Shown one piece after another: positions 34,975-43,483 of a stretch of DNA of 43,483 nt. The translations under genes and the position numbers were made by a program. The number at the start of each line of letters is the position of its first letter. Within the stretch, counting starts at the first letter, position 1. Source of the stretch: Gammaproteobacteria bacterium (GTDB lineage: Bacteria > Pseudomonadota > Gammaproteobacteria > Eutrophobiales > Eutrophobiaceae); the NCBI GenBank assembly GCA_026710545.1, contig JAPOQU010000064.1, forward strand, positions 1-43,483. Reading direction: 5' to 3'. The notes below the pieces were generated by a model, which was given only the letters and a program-made list of their open reading frames with translations, had not been told where the DNA came from and did not search any database.

Positions 34975-36690
34975 ATGCAGATGTGGCTCCGTGAGCTACA
35001 AATCCGCAACTTCCGGAAGATCGATGCGCTCACAGTGACTTTTCCGCGCGGTCTCACGGTGTTGATTGGGGAGAATAACTCGGGTAAGACGACGGTTATC
35101 GATGCACTACGTCTCATGTTGTTCTCAAGCCGGGATTTCGATTCCCTTCGGCTTACGGAGGATGACTTCCGAGCCGGAACCGAACACGCACCGATCGAGA
35201 TTTGCTGCAGATTTACTGGACTTGAGGATGAGGACGAAGTCTACTTTCAAGAGTGCCTCGTCGATATCGGTTATGGCAAGTTCGAGATGCAGGTCAATGC
35301 CCGTGTTGAATTCAACGAGACGACGAATCGCTGTAACGTGAAGATGTGGGGTGGCGAGACGGAAGGCGGCTCACTTCCGTCGAACCATTACGATCGACTT
35401 GCGACGATCTACTTGCAGCCGCTACGTGATCCCGAACGCGGCCTGCGACCTGGCCAGCATTCCCAGGTGTCCCGCCTTATCGACTGCCTGACTAAAGAGG
35501 ATCAACGTGCGGACTTTGAAACCATCGCTAGGGATGCGAATGAGAAGATTCGAGTTCTGAAGCCAGTCGAAGACGCGAAGGTCGACATCAATGCACAAAT
35601 GGCAGCCATTGCAGGTAGTGAACTGACCCAGAAGACGGAGCTAATCTTCGCCGACCCAACTTTCCGTCGCATCATCGCAGGGCTTCGGCCTGAGATTGAA
35701 GGACTTCCATTTGCCCTCAATGGTCTTGGTTACAACAACTTGATCTTCACAGCCGCGACTTTGGGTACACTGCGGCAGAGTCCACAGTTCTCATTCCGTT
35801 CAATCCTGGTCGAGGAACCCGAGGCACACCTGCACCCACAGTTACAGATGCTCCTTCTCAGACATTTGGCTGATGTCGCTAACAATCACGAATGCAACGA
35901 AGTACAGGTCATCGCAAGCAGCCACTCTCCCATCCTGGCGAGTCAGGCTCCGATCGACTCGGTCGTATCTGTTCAAGAGGTAGGCGGTAAGGTCAGCACC
36001 GTCTCGGTCTGCTCAATCGCGTTTGATGACAAAATCAAGAAGAAGCTCCAGCGGTATCTTGATGCGACCCGCGGGGAGTTGTTCTTCGCCCGCCGCATCT
36101 TGATGGTGGAGGGAATCGCAGAGGCGCTGCTGCTGCCTGTGCTAACCAAGATCGCAGGTGGCAACCTGAAGGAGTCGGCGGTGACTGTGCTGAACGCGGA
36201 TGGGATCAACTTCAACGCGTTCATTCCACTGTTTGGAGTGGAACGGCTTGGTGTGCCAGTCGTCATTCTCACAGACGGTGACGCGAAGGAGATCGGTGGA
36301 GAGATGTCGGCGACTGCGTCAGCCTTGAGGGGGCAGGCAACCGGTATTCCGAACCTGAATGTCGAGATGTCGGAGATAACCTTCGAGCACGAGCTTGCTC
36401 GATCGGAAATGCTTCTTCCGCACATGGTGTCTGCGCTCAAAGAGCTACATCCCATCATTGGAGTCACGCTCGAAACAGAGCTCGCGGCGTTGGCGACTGT
36501 AGAGGAAAAGGCCACGAAGTTTTTGGACGTTTTCATTAAGAAGTCGGTCTCGAAAGGCCGGTTTGCGCAGGAACTCGCCGGGATCTTGGCGGATTGTAAT
36601 CTCGGGGCCAACGCCGTACCCGAATACATACGCAACGCGCTCAGGCATCTTGGCGTTCTCAGTGAGGAGGCAAACGATGGCCACGGCTGA
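34975..36690 (+). CDS. gajA: OLD-family ATPase-TOPRIM nuclease (GajA-like, Gabija)
   Basis: The protein has 571 residues. The ABC-type ATPase domain has Walker A GENNSGKTT (32-40), Walker B ILVEEPEAHLHP (277-288) and the switch SSHSP (315-319). The C-terminal TOPRIM domain has the catalytic Glu in LMVEG (about 379) and VVILTDGD (429-436). A length near 570 and the UvrD-like gene directly behind identify a class 2 OLD protein of the Gabija system. There GajA is a nucleotide-sensitive DNA nicking nuclease assembled with GajB. The next gene overlaps by 14 nt. MWLRELQI (34981) is an alternative start. It lies inside a type I restriction operon. Confidence 0.87.
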   Translation: MQMWLRELQIRNFRKIDALTVTFPRGLTVLIGENNSGKTTVIDALRLMLFSSRDFDSLRLTEDDFRAGTEHAPIEICCRFTGLEDEDEVYFQECLVDIGYGKFEMQVNARVEFNETTNRCNVKMWGGETEGGSLPSNHYDRLATIYLQPLRDPERGLRPGQHSQVSRLIDCLTKEDQRADFETIARDANEKIRVLKPVEDAKVDINAQMAAIAGSELTQKTELIFADPTFRRIIAGLRPEIEGLPFALNGLGYNNLIFTAATLGTLRQSPQFSFRSILVEEPEAHLHPQLQMLLLRHLADVANNHECNEVQVIASSHSPILASQAPIDSVVSVQEVGGKVSTVSVCSIAFDDKIKKKLQRYLDATRGELFFARRILMVEGIAEALLLPVLTKIAGGNLKESAVTVLNADGINFNAFIPLFGVERLGVPVVILTDGDAKEIGGEMSATASALRGQATGIPNLNVEMSEITFEHELARSEMLLPHMVSALKELHPIIGVTLETELAALATVEEKATKFLDVFIKKSVSKGRFAQELAGILADCNLGANAVPEYIRNALRHLGVLSEEANDGHG

Positions 36691-38434
36691 TCAACTCCGG
36701 GAGGCGATCCTCGCGCAGAACCCGACAGACCAGCAGAGGGAGGCCATCTTTGCTGAGGAGTTGGAGTTTCTCTTACGCGCAGCTCCAGGAAGCGGAAAAA
36801 CCTGGACATCATGTCGACGCTTTATCTGGAGAGCGGCCAACTGGCCTCATCCTGTCGGCGGACTGGCCCTCCTGTCGTTTACAAATGCTGCCATCCGCGA
36901 GTTCAAGACTGCCACGATCAATGTAGGGCGAAGAGACCTCATCTCCGATCCGAACTACGTCGGTACGTTTGACTCATTCGTCGAACGTTATATTCTCGCA
37001 CCGTTTGGCCATCTGCTCACCGGCGCAGACAAGCGGCCAAAGCTATTTCCAGGCCCACGCCTAGGTGATTGGAACAATCCGCAACTGAAAGTCTGGAAGG
37101 ACGGCAGAGGAGGCCAGAAGATTCCCGTTCGAGCATGGGAAGTCATACCCTATCCAGATGGCACCAAGCTCCGCTTCAAAGCATCACCCACCTCAGAGGA
37201 TCTGCCCCTCGCCGCTGCTGATCATGCTGTCCACAAACTGCTATCGCTGGGTTTCTATACACATGCCCAGCGCGTGTTCTGGGCCTGCAAGCTTCTGTTC
37301 AAGAGACCTCATATCGCAGAGCTTCTCGCTAAGCGATTCCCCGAGATGATCGTTGATGAAGCACAGGATTCAAATGCGTGGCTGCTCGTCCTCTTGAACT
37401 TTCTACGGGAGAAGGGCACTCAGGTCACGCTCGTCGGTGACCCGGACCAGTGCATCTACGAGTTCAGTATGGCGGATGCAACTTCGTTGCTCAATCTGAA
37501 GGCTAAGTGGTCAATTCCAGAGAAGCCCCTGAGTCAATCGTTTCGTTGCAACAACCAGATCGCTGCGGCTGTCCGTAAGGTGGGCGGGAACGCATACTTC
37601 ACCGGAGCTGGTGATGGAGCAAGTGAATGGCGCCAGGCGTTTGTGGTCAAAGAAACGTCGACGACACTCTCTGACGGTCTAGCGGCATTCCAACGTCTAG
37701 CGGGCCAAGCCGGAGTGAGCATCAACTCTGCTGCTGTTGTCGGTCGGGGGCATAAGCAACTGGAATCATTAAGGGGTAAAGCGAACTACGCCAAGCTCAC
37801 GGGCAAGGCAAAGGGGTTGGCCACGGCCGCTTTCCTTCGTGATTCCCGGCACGATTACCGTGTTGCGTCTCAGACCGTCGAACGTATCGTTCGCGAACTC
37901 ACAGGTGATGACCCTCTGTGGGAGCGCATCGATACCGACCCGAATTCACGCGAGCGCACGGCTGTGGCATTGGCAATCTGGAAATTCGTCAAAAGCCCGG
38001 ACCGACTAACGCCGGTATCTCAGCTTGGAGACACATGGATTCCCACCATGCGAACGCAGTTGGCGAGCTTGATCGAGGAAATCGGGTTACAATGTGGTGC
38101 GAAGCTCGGGCAACACATCAAAGCGACCGGACTCTCCGCCGCCCAGAAGGCGCTGCCACTTTTCGAATCGGTCCATGAGTTCCCGGAAGTGCGACAAGAC
38201 ACGATTCACCAGGTGAAAGGCGAGAGTATCAACGCAGTACTGGTTATCGGCAGTACAAGATTCTGGAACTCCGTGATGGCAGCGGTACGAAGTGGCGACA
38301 ACACGGAAGATCGACGGCTCGCGTATGTGGCCATGACGCGAGCTCGCCACCTGCTTGTTGTCGGGTTACCGAAGGAGCACTACGACAAGCACTCAAAGAC
38401 CTGGGTGGATTGGGGCTTTAGGGCGGCGACGTGA
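36677..38434 (+). CDS. gajB: UvrD-like superfamily 1 helicase (GajB-like, Gabija)
   Basis: Started at MATADQLREAILAQNPTDQQ (GAGGAGG ribosome site), the protein has 585 residues; the longer frame to 36563 would lie inside gajA. Q-motif and Walker A: NPTDQQREAI and APGSGKT (about 36-42). Motif Ia is LLSFTNAA, motif II MIVDEAQDSN, motif III LVGDPDQCIYEF, motif IV SQSFRCN, motif V VKGESINAVLV, and motif VI AYVAMTRARHLLVV. All SF1 helicase motifs are present. In Gabija GajB senses DNA termini or depleted nucleotides and activates GajA. It overlaps gajA by 14 nt. A 154-bp gap with no gene follows. Confidence 0.87.
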   Translation: MATADQLREAILAQNPTDQQREAIFAEELEFLLRAAPGSGKTWTSCRRFIWRAANWPHPVGGLALLSFTNAAIREFKTATINVGRRDLISDPNYVGTFDSFVERYILAPFGHLLTGADKRPKLFPGPRLGDWNNPQLKVWKDGRGGQKIPVRAWEVIPYPDGTKLRFKASPTSEDLPLAAADHAVHKLLSLGFYTHAQRVFWACKLLFKRPHIAELLAKRFPEMIVDEAQDSNAWLLVLLNFLREKGTQVTLVGDPDQCIYEFSMADATSLLNLKAKWSIPEKPLSQSFRCNNQIAAAVRKVGGNAYFTGAGDGASEWRQAFVVKETSTTLSDGLAAFQRLAGQAGVSINSAAVVGRGHKQLESLRGKANYAKLTGKAKGLATAAFLRDSRHDYRVASQTVERIVRELTGDDPLWERIDTDPNSRERTAVALAIWKFVKSPDRLTPVSQLGDTWIPTMRTQLASLIEEIGLQCGAKLGQHIKATGLSAAQKALPLFESVHEFPEVRQDTIHQVKGESINAVLVIGSTRFWNSVMAAVRSGDNTEDRRLAYVAMTRARHLLVVGLPKEHYDKHSKTWVDWGFRAAT

Positions 38435-38588
38435 TAGCTGCCAGAACCGAACCGGATGAAAAACGATGTTGTTTCAGGATTAGAGCATGAAGGCCACGCT
38501 GCCACAGCACATCGAGCAGCCCGTCGGCGAGTAGCGCGTCACTCCACTGTTTGAATACGACGAGCCAATATAATCAACGAGTATTGCG

Positions 38589-40664
38589 ATGGACGAACCC
38601 AAACCACTCGATAGCCTCTTCAAGGAGAAGCTGTTCCGAATTCCCGACTACCAGCGCGGTTACGCCTGGGGACGCAAGCAGTTGGACGCCTTCTGGGAGG
38701 ATATCATCAACCTGCCCGACGATCGCTCCCACTATACCGGCGTGCTGACTCTGAAAGAGATTCCGTCCGCCGACGTTCAGCAGGATGACAAGGAGTTCTG
38801 GCTGGTCGATGACCATTCGTACAAACTGTACCACATCGTCGACGGACAGCAGCGGCTGACGACCTTCACACTGTTTCTGCAAGCCTTCATCGAATTGCTT
38901 CGCGGCTTGCCTGAAAACGAGGACCAGGCGGATGATGCAATCTACCTGACGGACACGCTCAGCATCGCAGACGTTGAACGCAAGTTTCTGTTCGAGATGA
39001 AGCCGCCCGGGGACGCCTTTCGCACTTACAAGTTCGGCTACACAGTTGACAACCCCAGCTACGAGTACATGCGGTACCGGATTCTGGGCGAAACGGGTAG
39101 TGGCACGGTGTTTGAGACGTTCTACACGCTCAACCTCAGCAATGGGAAGCGCTACTTCAAAGAGCAACTGCGAGTCTGGCACGAAAAAGAAGGGATCGCA
39201 GGGCTCCAAGGCATGTACCGCACGCTGACCAAACGGTTCCTGTTCAACGAGTACATTATTAAGGACGAGTTCGACGTTTTCGTCGCCTTCGAGACGATGA
39301 ACAACCGCGGCAAGACGCTCTCAGATTTGGAATTGCTCAAGAATCGTTTGATCTACCTGACGACCCTCTATACCGATGCCGAATTGGAGCCTGCGGAGCG
39401 CAGAGATCTCCGTCACGAAATCAACGACGCTTGGAAGGAGGTTTACTTTCAGTTGGGGCGCAACAAGTCGAGGCCGTTGAATGACGACGACTTTCTGCGG
39501 GCCCATTGGATGATGTATTTCAAGTTCTCGCGGCAGACAGGGCGAGACTACATCAAGTTTCTGCTGGAGGAGCAGTTCACACCGCAGCGTGTCCATCATA
39601 AGATCGTTCCGTCGGTTGAACTGGAGGAAGCCGACGAGCAGACATCTGACGCGGACCTAGAAGCGGACGACGAGAACGGGCTGGACGAAATCGACAGCAG
39701 TGTGCCGAGGAGGGTAGCTGAGTTGCGACCGAGCGAGATTCGCGACTACGTCAAGAGCCTCAGGGCGTCTTCGGTTCACTGGTTTCAAACATTCAACCCC
39801 GAGATGTCTGACGATTTGACTCGGAAAGAAGTTGAGTGGATTCAACGCCTGAATCGGCTGGGTATGGCGTATTTTCGCCCGTTGCTGATGGCGATTCTCA
39901 AGAAATACGATGATCCCAGCCAGCGTATCGACATATTCAAAGAGATCGAACGGTTTGTCTTTGTTGTGTTCCGATTGGCCCAAGCCCGTTCGAACTATGG
40001 CAGTTCGGAGTTTAGCAACGCCGTCCGCTCGATCAACCGTGGCGATATGGATTTGGCGGACTTGAAGAAGCGACTGTGGTACTGGATGAGCTTCACGTTC
40101 ACGGACGGGGACTATTTTGCGAATGACAACTTCTATTTGCTGCTTCAGAAGAAATTTGAGAATGGCCAGGGCTACTACGGCTGGTCAGGCCTGCGGTATT
40201 TCCTCTACGAGTACGAGTTGGGGTTGCTGTCCAAGAGTCGCCACAAGAAGGTTGACTGGGCGGATTTGCTCAAGACGCCGAAGGATAAAATCTCCATCGA
40301 GCACATTTATCCGCAATCCGAGACGGCGGCGTGGAAACCGGCCTTCAAAGGTATCCGCAAGAAAGAGCGGGAGGCATACCGCAATAGCCTCGGGAACTTG
40401 TTGCTTCTGTCTTCCGCGATCAACTCTTCGCTGCAGAACGACGCCTTCGCCGAAAAGAAGCAGCCCAAGTACAACCGCGATGGCAGTAAGCTCCGTAATG
40501 GTTATGCAGACGGATCGCACTCGGAAATCGAAGTTTCCCGTTGCGAAGATTGGGGGCCCGAAGAGATTCGCGAGCGAGGCATTCGGTTGATAAAATTCAT
40601 GGAGAGGCGCTGGGACATCTGTTTCCCGGATGACCAGGCACGGGAGGAGATGTTGTTTATCTGA
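38589..40664 (+). CDS. Second GmrSD-like DUF262/DUF1524 protein
   Basis: The protein has 691 residues. DUF262: FRIPDYQRGYAWGRKQLDAFWEDI (about 17-40), [17 protein letters not shown] (about 82-98), and FETMNNRGKTLSDLELLKNRLIYLT. DUF1524 HNH-like: KISIEHIYPQSE (about 567), then NSLGNLLLLSSAINSSLQND. A Glu/Asp-rich insert lies near residues 340-365. It has no DUF5655 tail. Outside the motifs it shares little with the 28.8-kb protein, so the two were probably acquired independently. It lies 23 bp before hsdR and is likely a type IV-like nuclease directed at modified phage DNA. Confidence 0.87.
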   Translation: MDEPKPLDSLFKEKLFRIPDYQRGYAWGRKQLDAFWEDIINLPDDRSHYTGVLTLKEIPSADVQQDDKEFWLVDDHSYKLYHIVDGQQRLTTFTLFLQAFIELLRGLPENEDQADDAIYLTDTLSIADVERKFLFEMKPPGDAFRTYKFGYTVDNPSYEYMRYRILGETGSGTVFETFYTLNLSNGKRYFKEQLRVWHEKEGIAGLQGMYRTLTKRFLFNEYIIKDEFDVFVAFETMNNRGKTLSDLELLKNRLIYLTTLYTDAELEPAERRDLRHEINDAWKEVYFQLGRNKSRPLNDDDFLRAHWMMYFKFSRQTGRDYIKFLLEEQFTPQRVHHKIVPSVELEEADEQTSDADLEADDENGLDEIDSSVPRRVAELRPSEIRDYVKSLRASSVHWFQTFNPEMSDDLTRKEVEWIQRLNRLGMAYFRPLLMAILKKYDDPSQRIDIFKEIERFVFVVFRLAQARSNYGSSEFSNAVRSINRGDMDLADLKKRLWYWMSFTFTDGDYFANDNFYLLLQKKFENGQGYYGWSGLRYFLYEYELGLLSKSRHKKVDWADLLKTPKDKISIEHIYPQSETAAWKPAFKGIRKKEREAYRNSLGNLLLLSSAINSSLQNDAFAEKKQPKYNRDGSKLRNGYADGSHSEIEVSRCEDWGPEEIRERGIRLIKFMERRWDICFPDDQAREEMLFI

Positions 40665-40687
40665 AGCGTCTATAGAGAAGTTTTAGA

Positions 40688-43483
40688 ATGAGCACCCTAG
40701 ACAAAACGCCGAAGCACACCAAGCTGGACGAACGCAACCACGTCGAAAAGCCACTGCTAGACCAGCTTGAAGGCCTGGACTGGGAGGTCATCGACCTGAC
40801 GGACAAGAAGCAGACACCCGCCGCCACCCATCGGGAGAGCTTCACCGAAGTCATGATGCTGCCGGTACTGCGCGAGCGGATCAAAGTTATCAACCCCTGG
40901 CTCGGAGACGATCAGGTCGAGGAGGTCGCCAAGCAGCTCACCGCGAGCTTCCCGAGCACCGGATTGCTGGAGAACAACAAGCACCTGGTCCGACTCCTGC
41001 TTGAGAACACCAGTGTCAGCGAGAACCGTCAGAGCGGCGAGAAGAGTCCGACCGTCCGCTTCGTGGACTTTATAAACCGCGACAACAACCGCTTCATCGC
41101 GGTCTGCCAGTTCAAAGTCCGCGTCCTCGGGACCGAGCACCACATCATTCCCGACATCGTGCTGTTCCTCAACGGCCTGCCAGTGGTGGTGATCGAGTGC
41201 AAATCGCCCAAGGTCAAGGACGCGATTCCCGAGGCAATTAATCAGCTTCTCCGCTACAGCGAGCAACGCGGGGCCAAGGGGGAGGGGAATGCGCCGCTCT
41301 TCTACTACAACCAGTTCGTCGTGGCGACCTGCCGGCAGGAAGCCAAGTTCGGCACCATCACCACGCATACGGAGAAGTACTTCTACCGCTGGGCCGACCC
41401 GTATCCACGAACCGTGGATGAGCTGGACCATGGCTCAGGCAGCCCCAACGACCAGCAGCGTCTCGTCGCCGGCATGCTCGACAGGGACAACTTGCTCGAC
41501 CTGATTCGGACCTTCACGCTGTTCTCGACGAATGACAAGGGCCAGACGATCAGGATCGTCGGCCGCTACCAACAGTTCCGCGCGGTGAAGCTGGCGGTGA
41601 AGCGGCTGCTCGAAGGCCGCAATCCCCGCGAGCGCAGCGGCATCATCTGGCACACCCAGGGTTCCGGCAAGTCGCTCACGATGATGTTCATGGTTCGGGA
41701 GATGTACCGTCATGCGCAGCTCTCGAACTGGAAGGTCGTCTTCATCACCGACCGCACCCAATTGGAACAACAACTTTCCGAGACCAGTCAGAGCATCGGC
41801 TTCACGGTGAAGCTGGCCGACAGCATCAAGGGGCTCAAGGAACTGCTCAGCACCGACACCTCAGACCTGGTGATGGCGATGATCCACAAGTTCCGCGAGG
41901 CGGACCTGGCCGAGACCTTCCCGGAGCTGAACGCCAGCCCCAACATCCTCGTCATGACCGACGAGGCTCACCGATCGCAGTACAAGTTGCTTGGGGCCAA
42001 CCTCGACAAGGGTGTCCCCAACGCCGCCAAGATCGGTTACACGGGAACGCCAATCGACAAGACCGAGCAGGTGTTCGGCGACTACATTGACAAGTACACG
42101 ATGCGCCAATCCATCGCGGACGGCGTGACCCTGGAGATCGTCTACGAGGGCCGCACCCACAATGCCGAGGTCCCTGATCAGGGGGGGATGGACGCGGCGT
42201 TCGAGGACGTGTTCAGCGAGTACAACATCCAGCAGCGTTTGGACATTCTTGGGTACGGATCGCGGGGCGCCTATCTCGAAGCAGAGCCCACTATCGAGGC
42301 CAAGGCCCAGGACATGGTGAAGCATTACCTCGCGCATGTGTTCCCCAACGGCTACAAGGCGCAGGTGGTCGCGACGTCACGCGAGGCGGCCGTGCGCTAC
42401 AAGAAGCATCTGGATGCGGCGCTCGCGGCGGCGGTTGCGGAAATGGAGCAGACCAACACGGGCAAGCTGGACCTGGGCCGGCTCAAGGCGATGAAGACGG
42501 ACGTTGTGATCTCCAAGGACAACAACGACCTGCCCCACCTCAAAGAGTATTCCGACTCATCACGGCACGAGGTGAGCATCAAGAGCTTCAAGCTGTCCTT
42601 CGACAGTGAAGAAGACGGTGTCAATGGTGATCTGGGCATCCTCATCGTCAACAACATGCTGCTTACCGGCTTCGATGTGCCGGTCGAGCAGGTGATGTAT
42701 CTCGACAAGGTCGTGGTTGCTCCTAAACTGCTGCAGGCCATCGCCCGAGTGAACCGGGTGGGCGGTGAATCCAAGGACAAGGGCTTCGTGGTGGACTATG
42801 TCGGCATCGGCCACCACCTCAAGAAAGCGATCAACACCTACGACGAGCGCGAGCAGAAGGAGATCATCGACGCCCTGAGCTTCCCCGGAGAGGAGTTGCG
42901 GGAACTCGAGGATGCCCACGCCGCCGTGCTGGCCCTGCTCCAGAAACACGGCCTTACGGACATGAGCGATCACGACGCCTTCTACGATGTGTTCTACGAC
43001 GAGGATCTCCGCTTTGACTTCATGCTGGCATTCAAGCGGCTGACCAAGTCGCTCAATCTCCTGTTCCCAGCCCGCCAGGCCCTCAAGTTCATGGACGACT
43101 ACAAGGCGCTCGCCGAGATAAATGTACTCGCCGGAAAGCACTTCCGCGATCAGCGGCTAAGCATGAAGGGGATCCCGGCGAAACTTCGTGCAATCACGGA
43201 TGCCCACCTCGAGTCCCGGGGAATCGATGTCAAGGTCTCGCCGATCTCGATTCTGGACGAGGATTTCGAGAAGGGTGTCGGCGAGCACCGCCGAACCAAG
43301 ACCAAGGCGGCCGAGATTGAGCACGCGATCCGCCACCACCTCGATGTTGATCTGGACGATGACCCGGACCTGCGTGCTTCCTTCGCCGAAGCCCTGGCGG
43401 TCATCTTTGAGCAATTCCGCGACACCTGGAACAAGATCTACGAAGAACTGGAGAAGCTGCGGACGCGAATCATCAACGCAAGC
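40688..43483 (+). CDS. hsdR: Type I restriction-modification system, restriction subunit (partial at right edge)
   Basis: From ATG 40688 the frame is open for 932 codons to the window end, so the C-terminus is missing. The N-terminal endonuclease domain carries the PD-(D/E)XK core in HIIPDIVLFLNGLPVVVIECKSP (Asp about 159, E-x-K about 171-173). The SF2 translocase has HTQGSGKSLTMMF (Walker A, about 324), MTDEAHRSQY (DEAH, about 424), IGYTGTPID and LLQAIARVNRVGGE (motif VI). HsdR translocates DNA and cuts it far from the HsdMS target. It is parted from hsdMS by Gabija and a DUF262 gene but is co-oriented. Confidence 0.95.
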   Translation, partial: MSTLDKTPKHTKLDERNHVEKPLLDQLEGLDWEVIDLTDKKQTPAATHRESFTEVMMLPVLRERIKVINPWLGDDQVEEVAKQLTASFPSTGLLENNKHLVRLLLENTSVSENRQSGEKSPTVRFVDFINRDNNRFIAVCQFKVRVLGTEHHIIPDIVLFLNGLPVVVIECKSPKVKDAIPEAINQLLRYSEQRGAKGEGNAPLFYYNQFVVATCRQEAKFGTITTHTEKYFYRWADPYPRTVDELDHGSGSPNDQQRLVAGMLDRDNLLDLIRTFTLFSTNDKGQTIRIVGRYQQFRAVKLAVKRLLEGRNPRERSGIIWHTQGSGKSLTMMFMVREMYRHAQLSNWKVVFITDRTQLEQQLSETSQSIGFTVKLADSIKGLKELLSTDTSDLVMAMIHKFREADLAETFPELNASPNILVMTDEAHRSQYKLLGANLDKGVPNAAKIGYTGTPIDKTEQVFGDYIDKYTMRQSIADGVTLEIVYEGRTHNAEVPDQGGMDAAFEDVFSEYNIQQRLDILGYGSRGAYLEAEPTIEAKAQDMVKHYLAHVFPNGYKAQVVATSREAAVRYKKHLDAALAAAVAEMEQTNTGKLDLGRLKAMKTDVVISKDNNDLPHLKEYSDSSRHEVSIKSFKLSFDSEEDGVNGDLGILIVNNMLLTGFDVPVEQVMYLDKVVVAPKLLQAIARVNRVGGESKDKGFVVDYVGIGHHLKKAINTYDEREQKEIIDALSFPGEELRELEDAHAAVLALLQKHGLTDMSDHDAFYDVFYDEDLRFDFMLAFKRLTKSLNLLFPARQALKFMDDYKALAEINVLAGKHFRDQRLSMKGIPAKLRAITDAHLESRGIDVKVSPISILDEDFEKGVGEHRRTKTKAAEIEHAIRHHLDVDLDDDPDLRASFAEALAVIFEQFRDTWNKIYEELEKLRTRIINAS

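Noticed and set aside
34975..38434. OLD plus UvrD pair considered as part of the type I enzyme or as a Septu/Zorya module
   Set aside because: Domain content, lengths and the overlap fit Gabija (GajA/GajB) better; no ZorA/B, PtuB-type HNH or motor proteins are present.

Overview
The window joins a conserved chromosomal segment of a free-living gammaproteobacterium (about 0.28-13.8 kb) to a large accessory stretch full of anti-phage and toxin-antitoxin genes (about 13.8 kb to the end). The gene order leuB-asd-fimV-truA-trpF-trpB-trpA-accD-folC-dedD-cvpA-purF is typical of Gammaproteobacteria. FimV and the scattered GGGGACAG palindromes fit an environmental member. I cannot name a genus.

Core region. 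On the minus strand, leuB through purF run almost head to tail: leucine, aspartate-family and tryptophan synthesis, malonyl-CoA formation, folate polyglutamylation, cell-division and membrane proteins, then purine synthesis. dapD (lysine and peptidoglycan) diverges from leuB. A 258-bp nested palindromic element ends 10 bp beyond purF. Three GGGGAC-type palindromes and a long hairpin lie between core genes.

Accessory region A (about 13.8-22.3 kb) is visibly more AT-rich. It holds a DUF2806 protein, an exported Sel1-repeat protein with freshly amplified 108-bp repeats, and a four-gene cluster: a DNA methyltransferase converging, with a 2-bp gap, on a tightly coupled minus-strand operon. That operon encodes a Rad50/SMC-like ATPase with a CxxC...CxxC insert, a 238-aa middle protein and a PD-(D/E)XK nuclease-like protein. 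It resembles the ABC-three-component/Lamassu class but is paired with a modification enzyme. This is my best candidate for an incompletely described system.

Accessory region B (about 22.6-27.9 kb) is a toxin-antitoxin graveyard. Antitoxin genes of the HicB, HigA (two copies), VapB and AbiEi families are open. The matching toxins are absent (HicA) or survive only as fragments (HigB twice, VapC, AbiEii). The two HigA modules are direct repeats that bracket vapB, abiE and an intact RloA/RloB (AbiL-like) pair.

Accessory region C (about 28.1-43.5 kb, GC-rich) is a co-oriented defence operon: a small hypothetical gene, a GmrSD-like DUF262/DUF1524/DUF5655 protein, hsdM, hsdS, a Gabija-like pair (OLD-family ATPase-TOPRIM plus UvrD-like helicase), a second GmrSD-like protein, and hsdR, which runs off the right edge. 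Type I restriction genes are therefore split around Gabija and flanked by two putative type IV-like nucleases. No integrase, intact transposase, tRNA, rRNA or CRISPR array was found.
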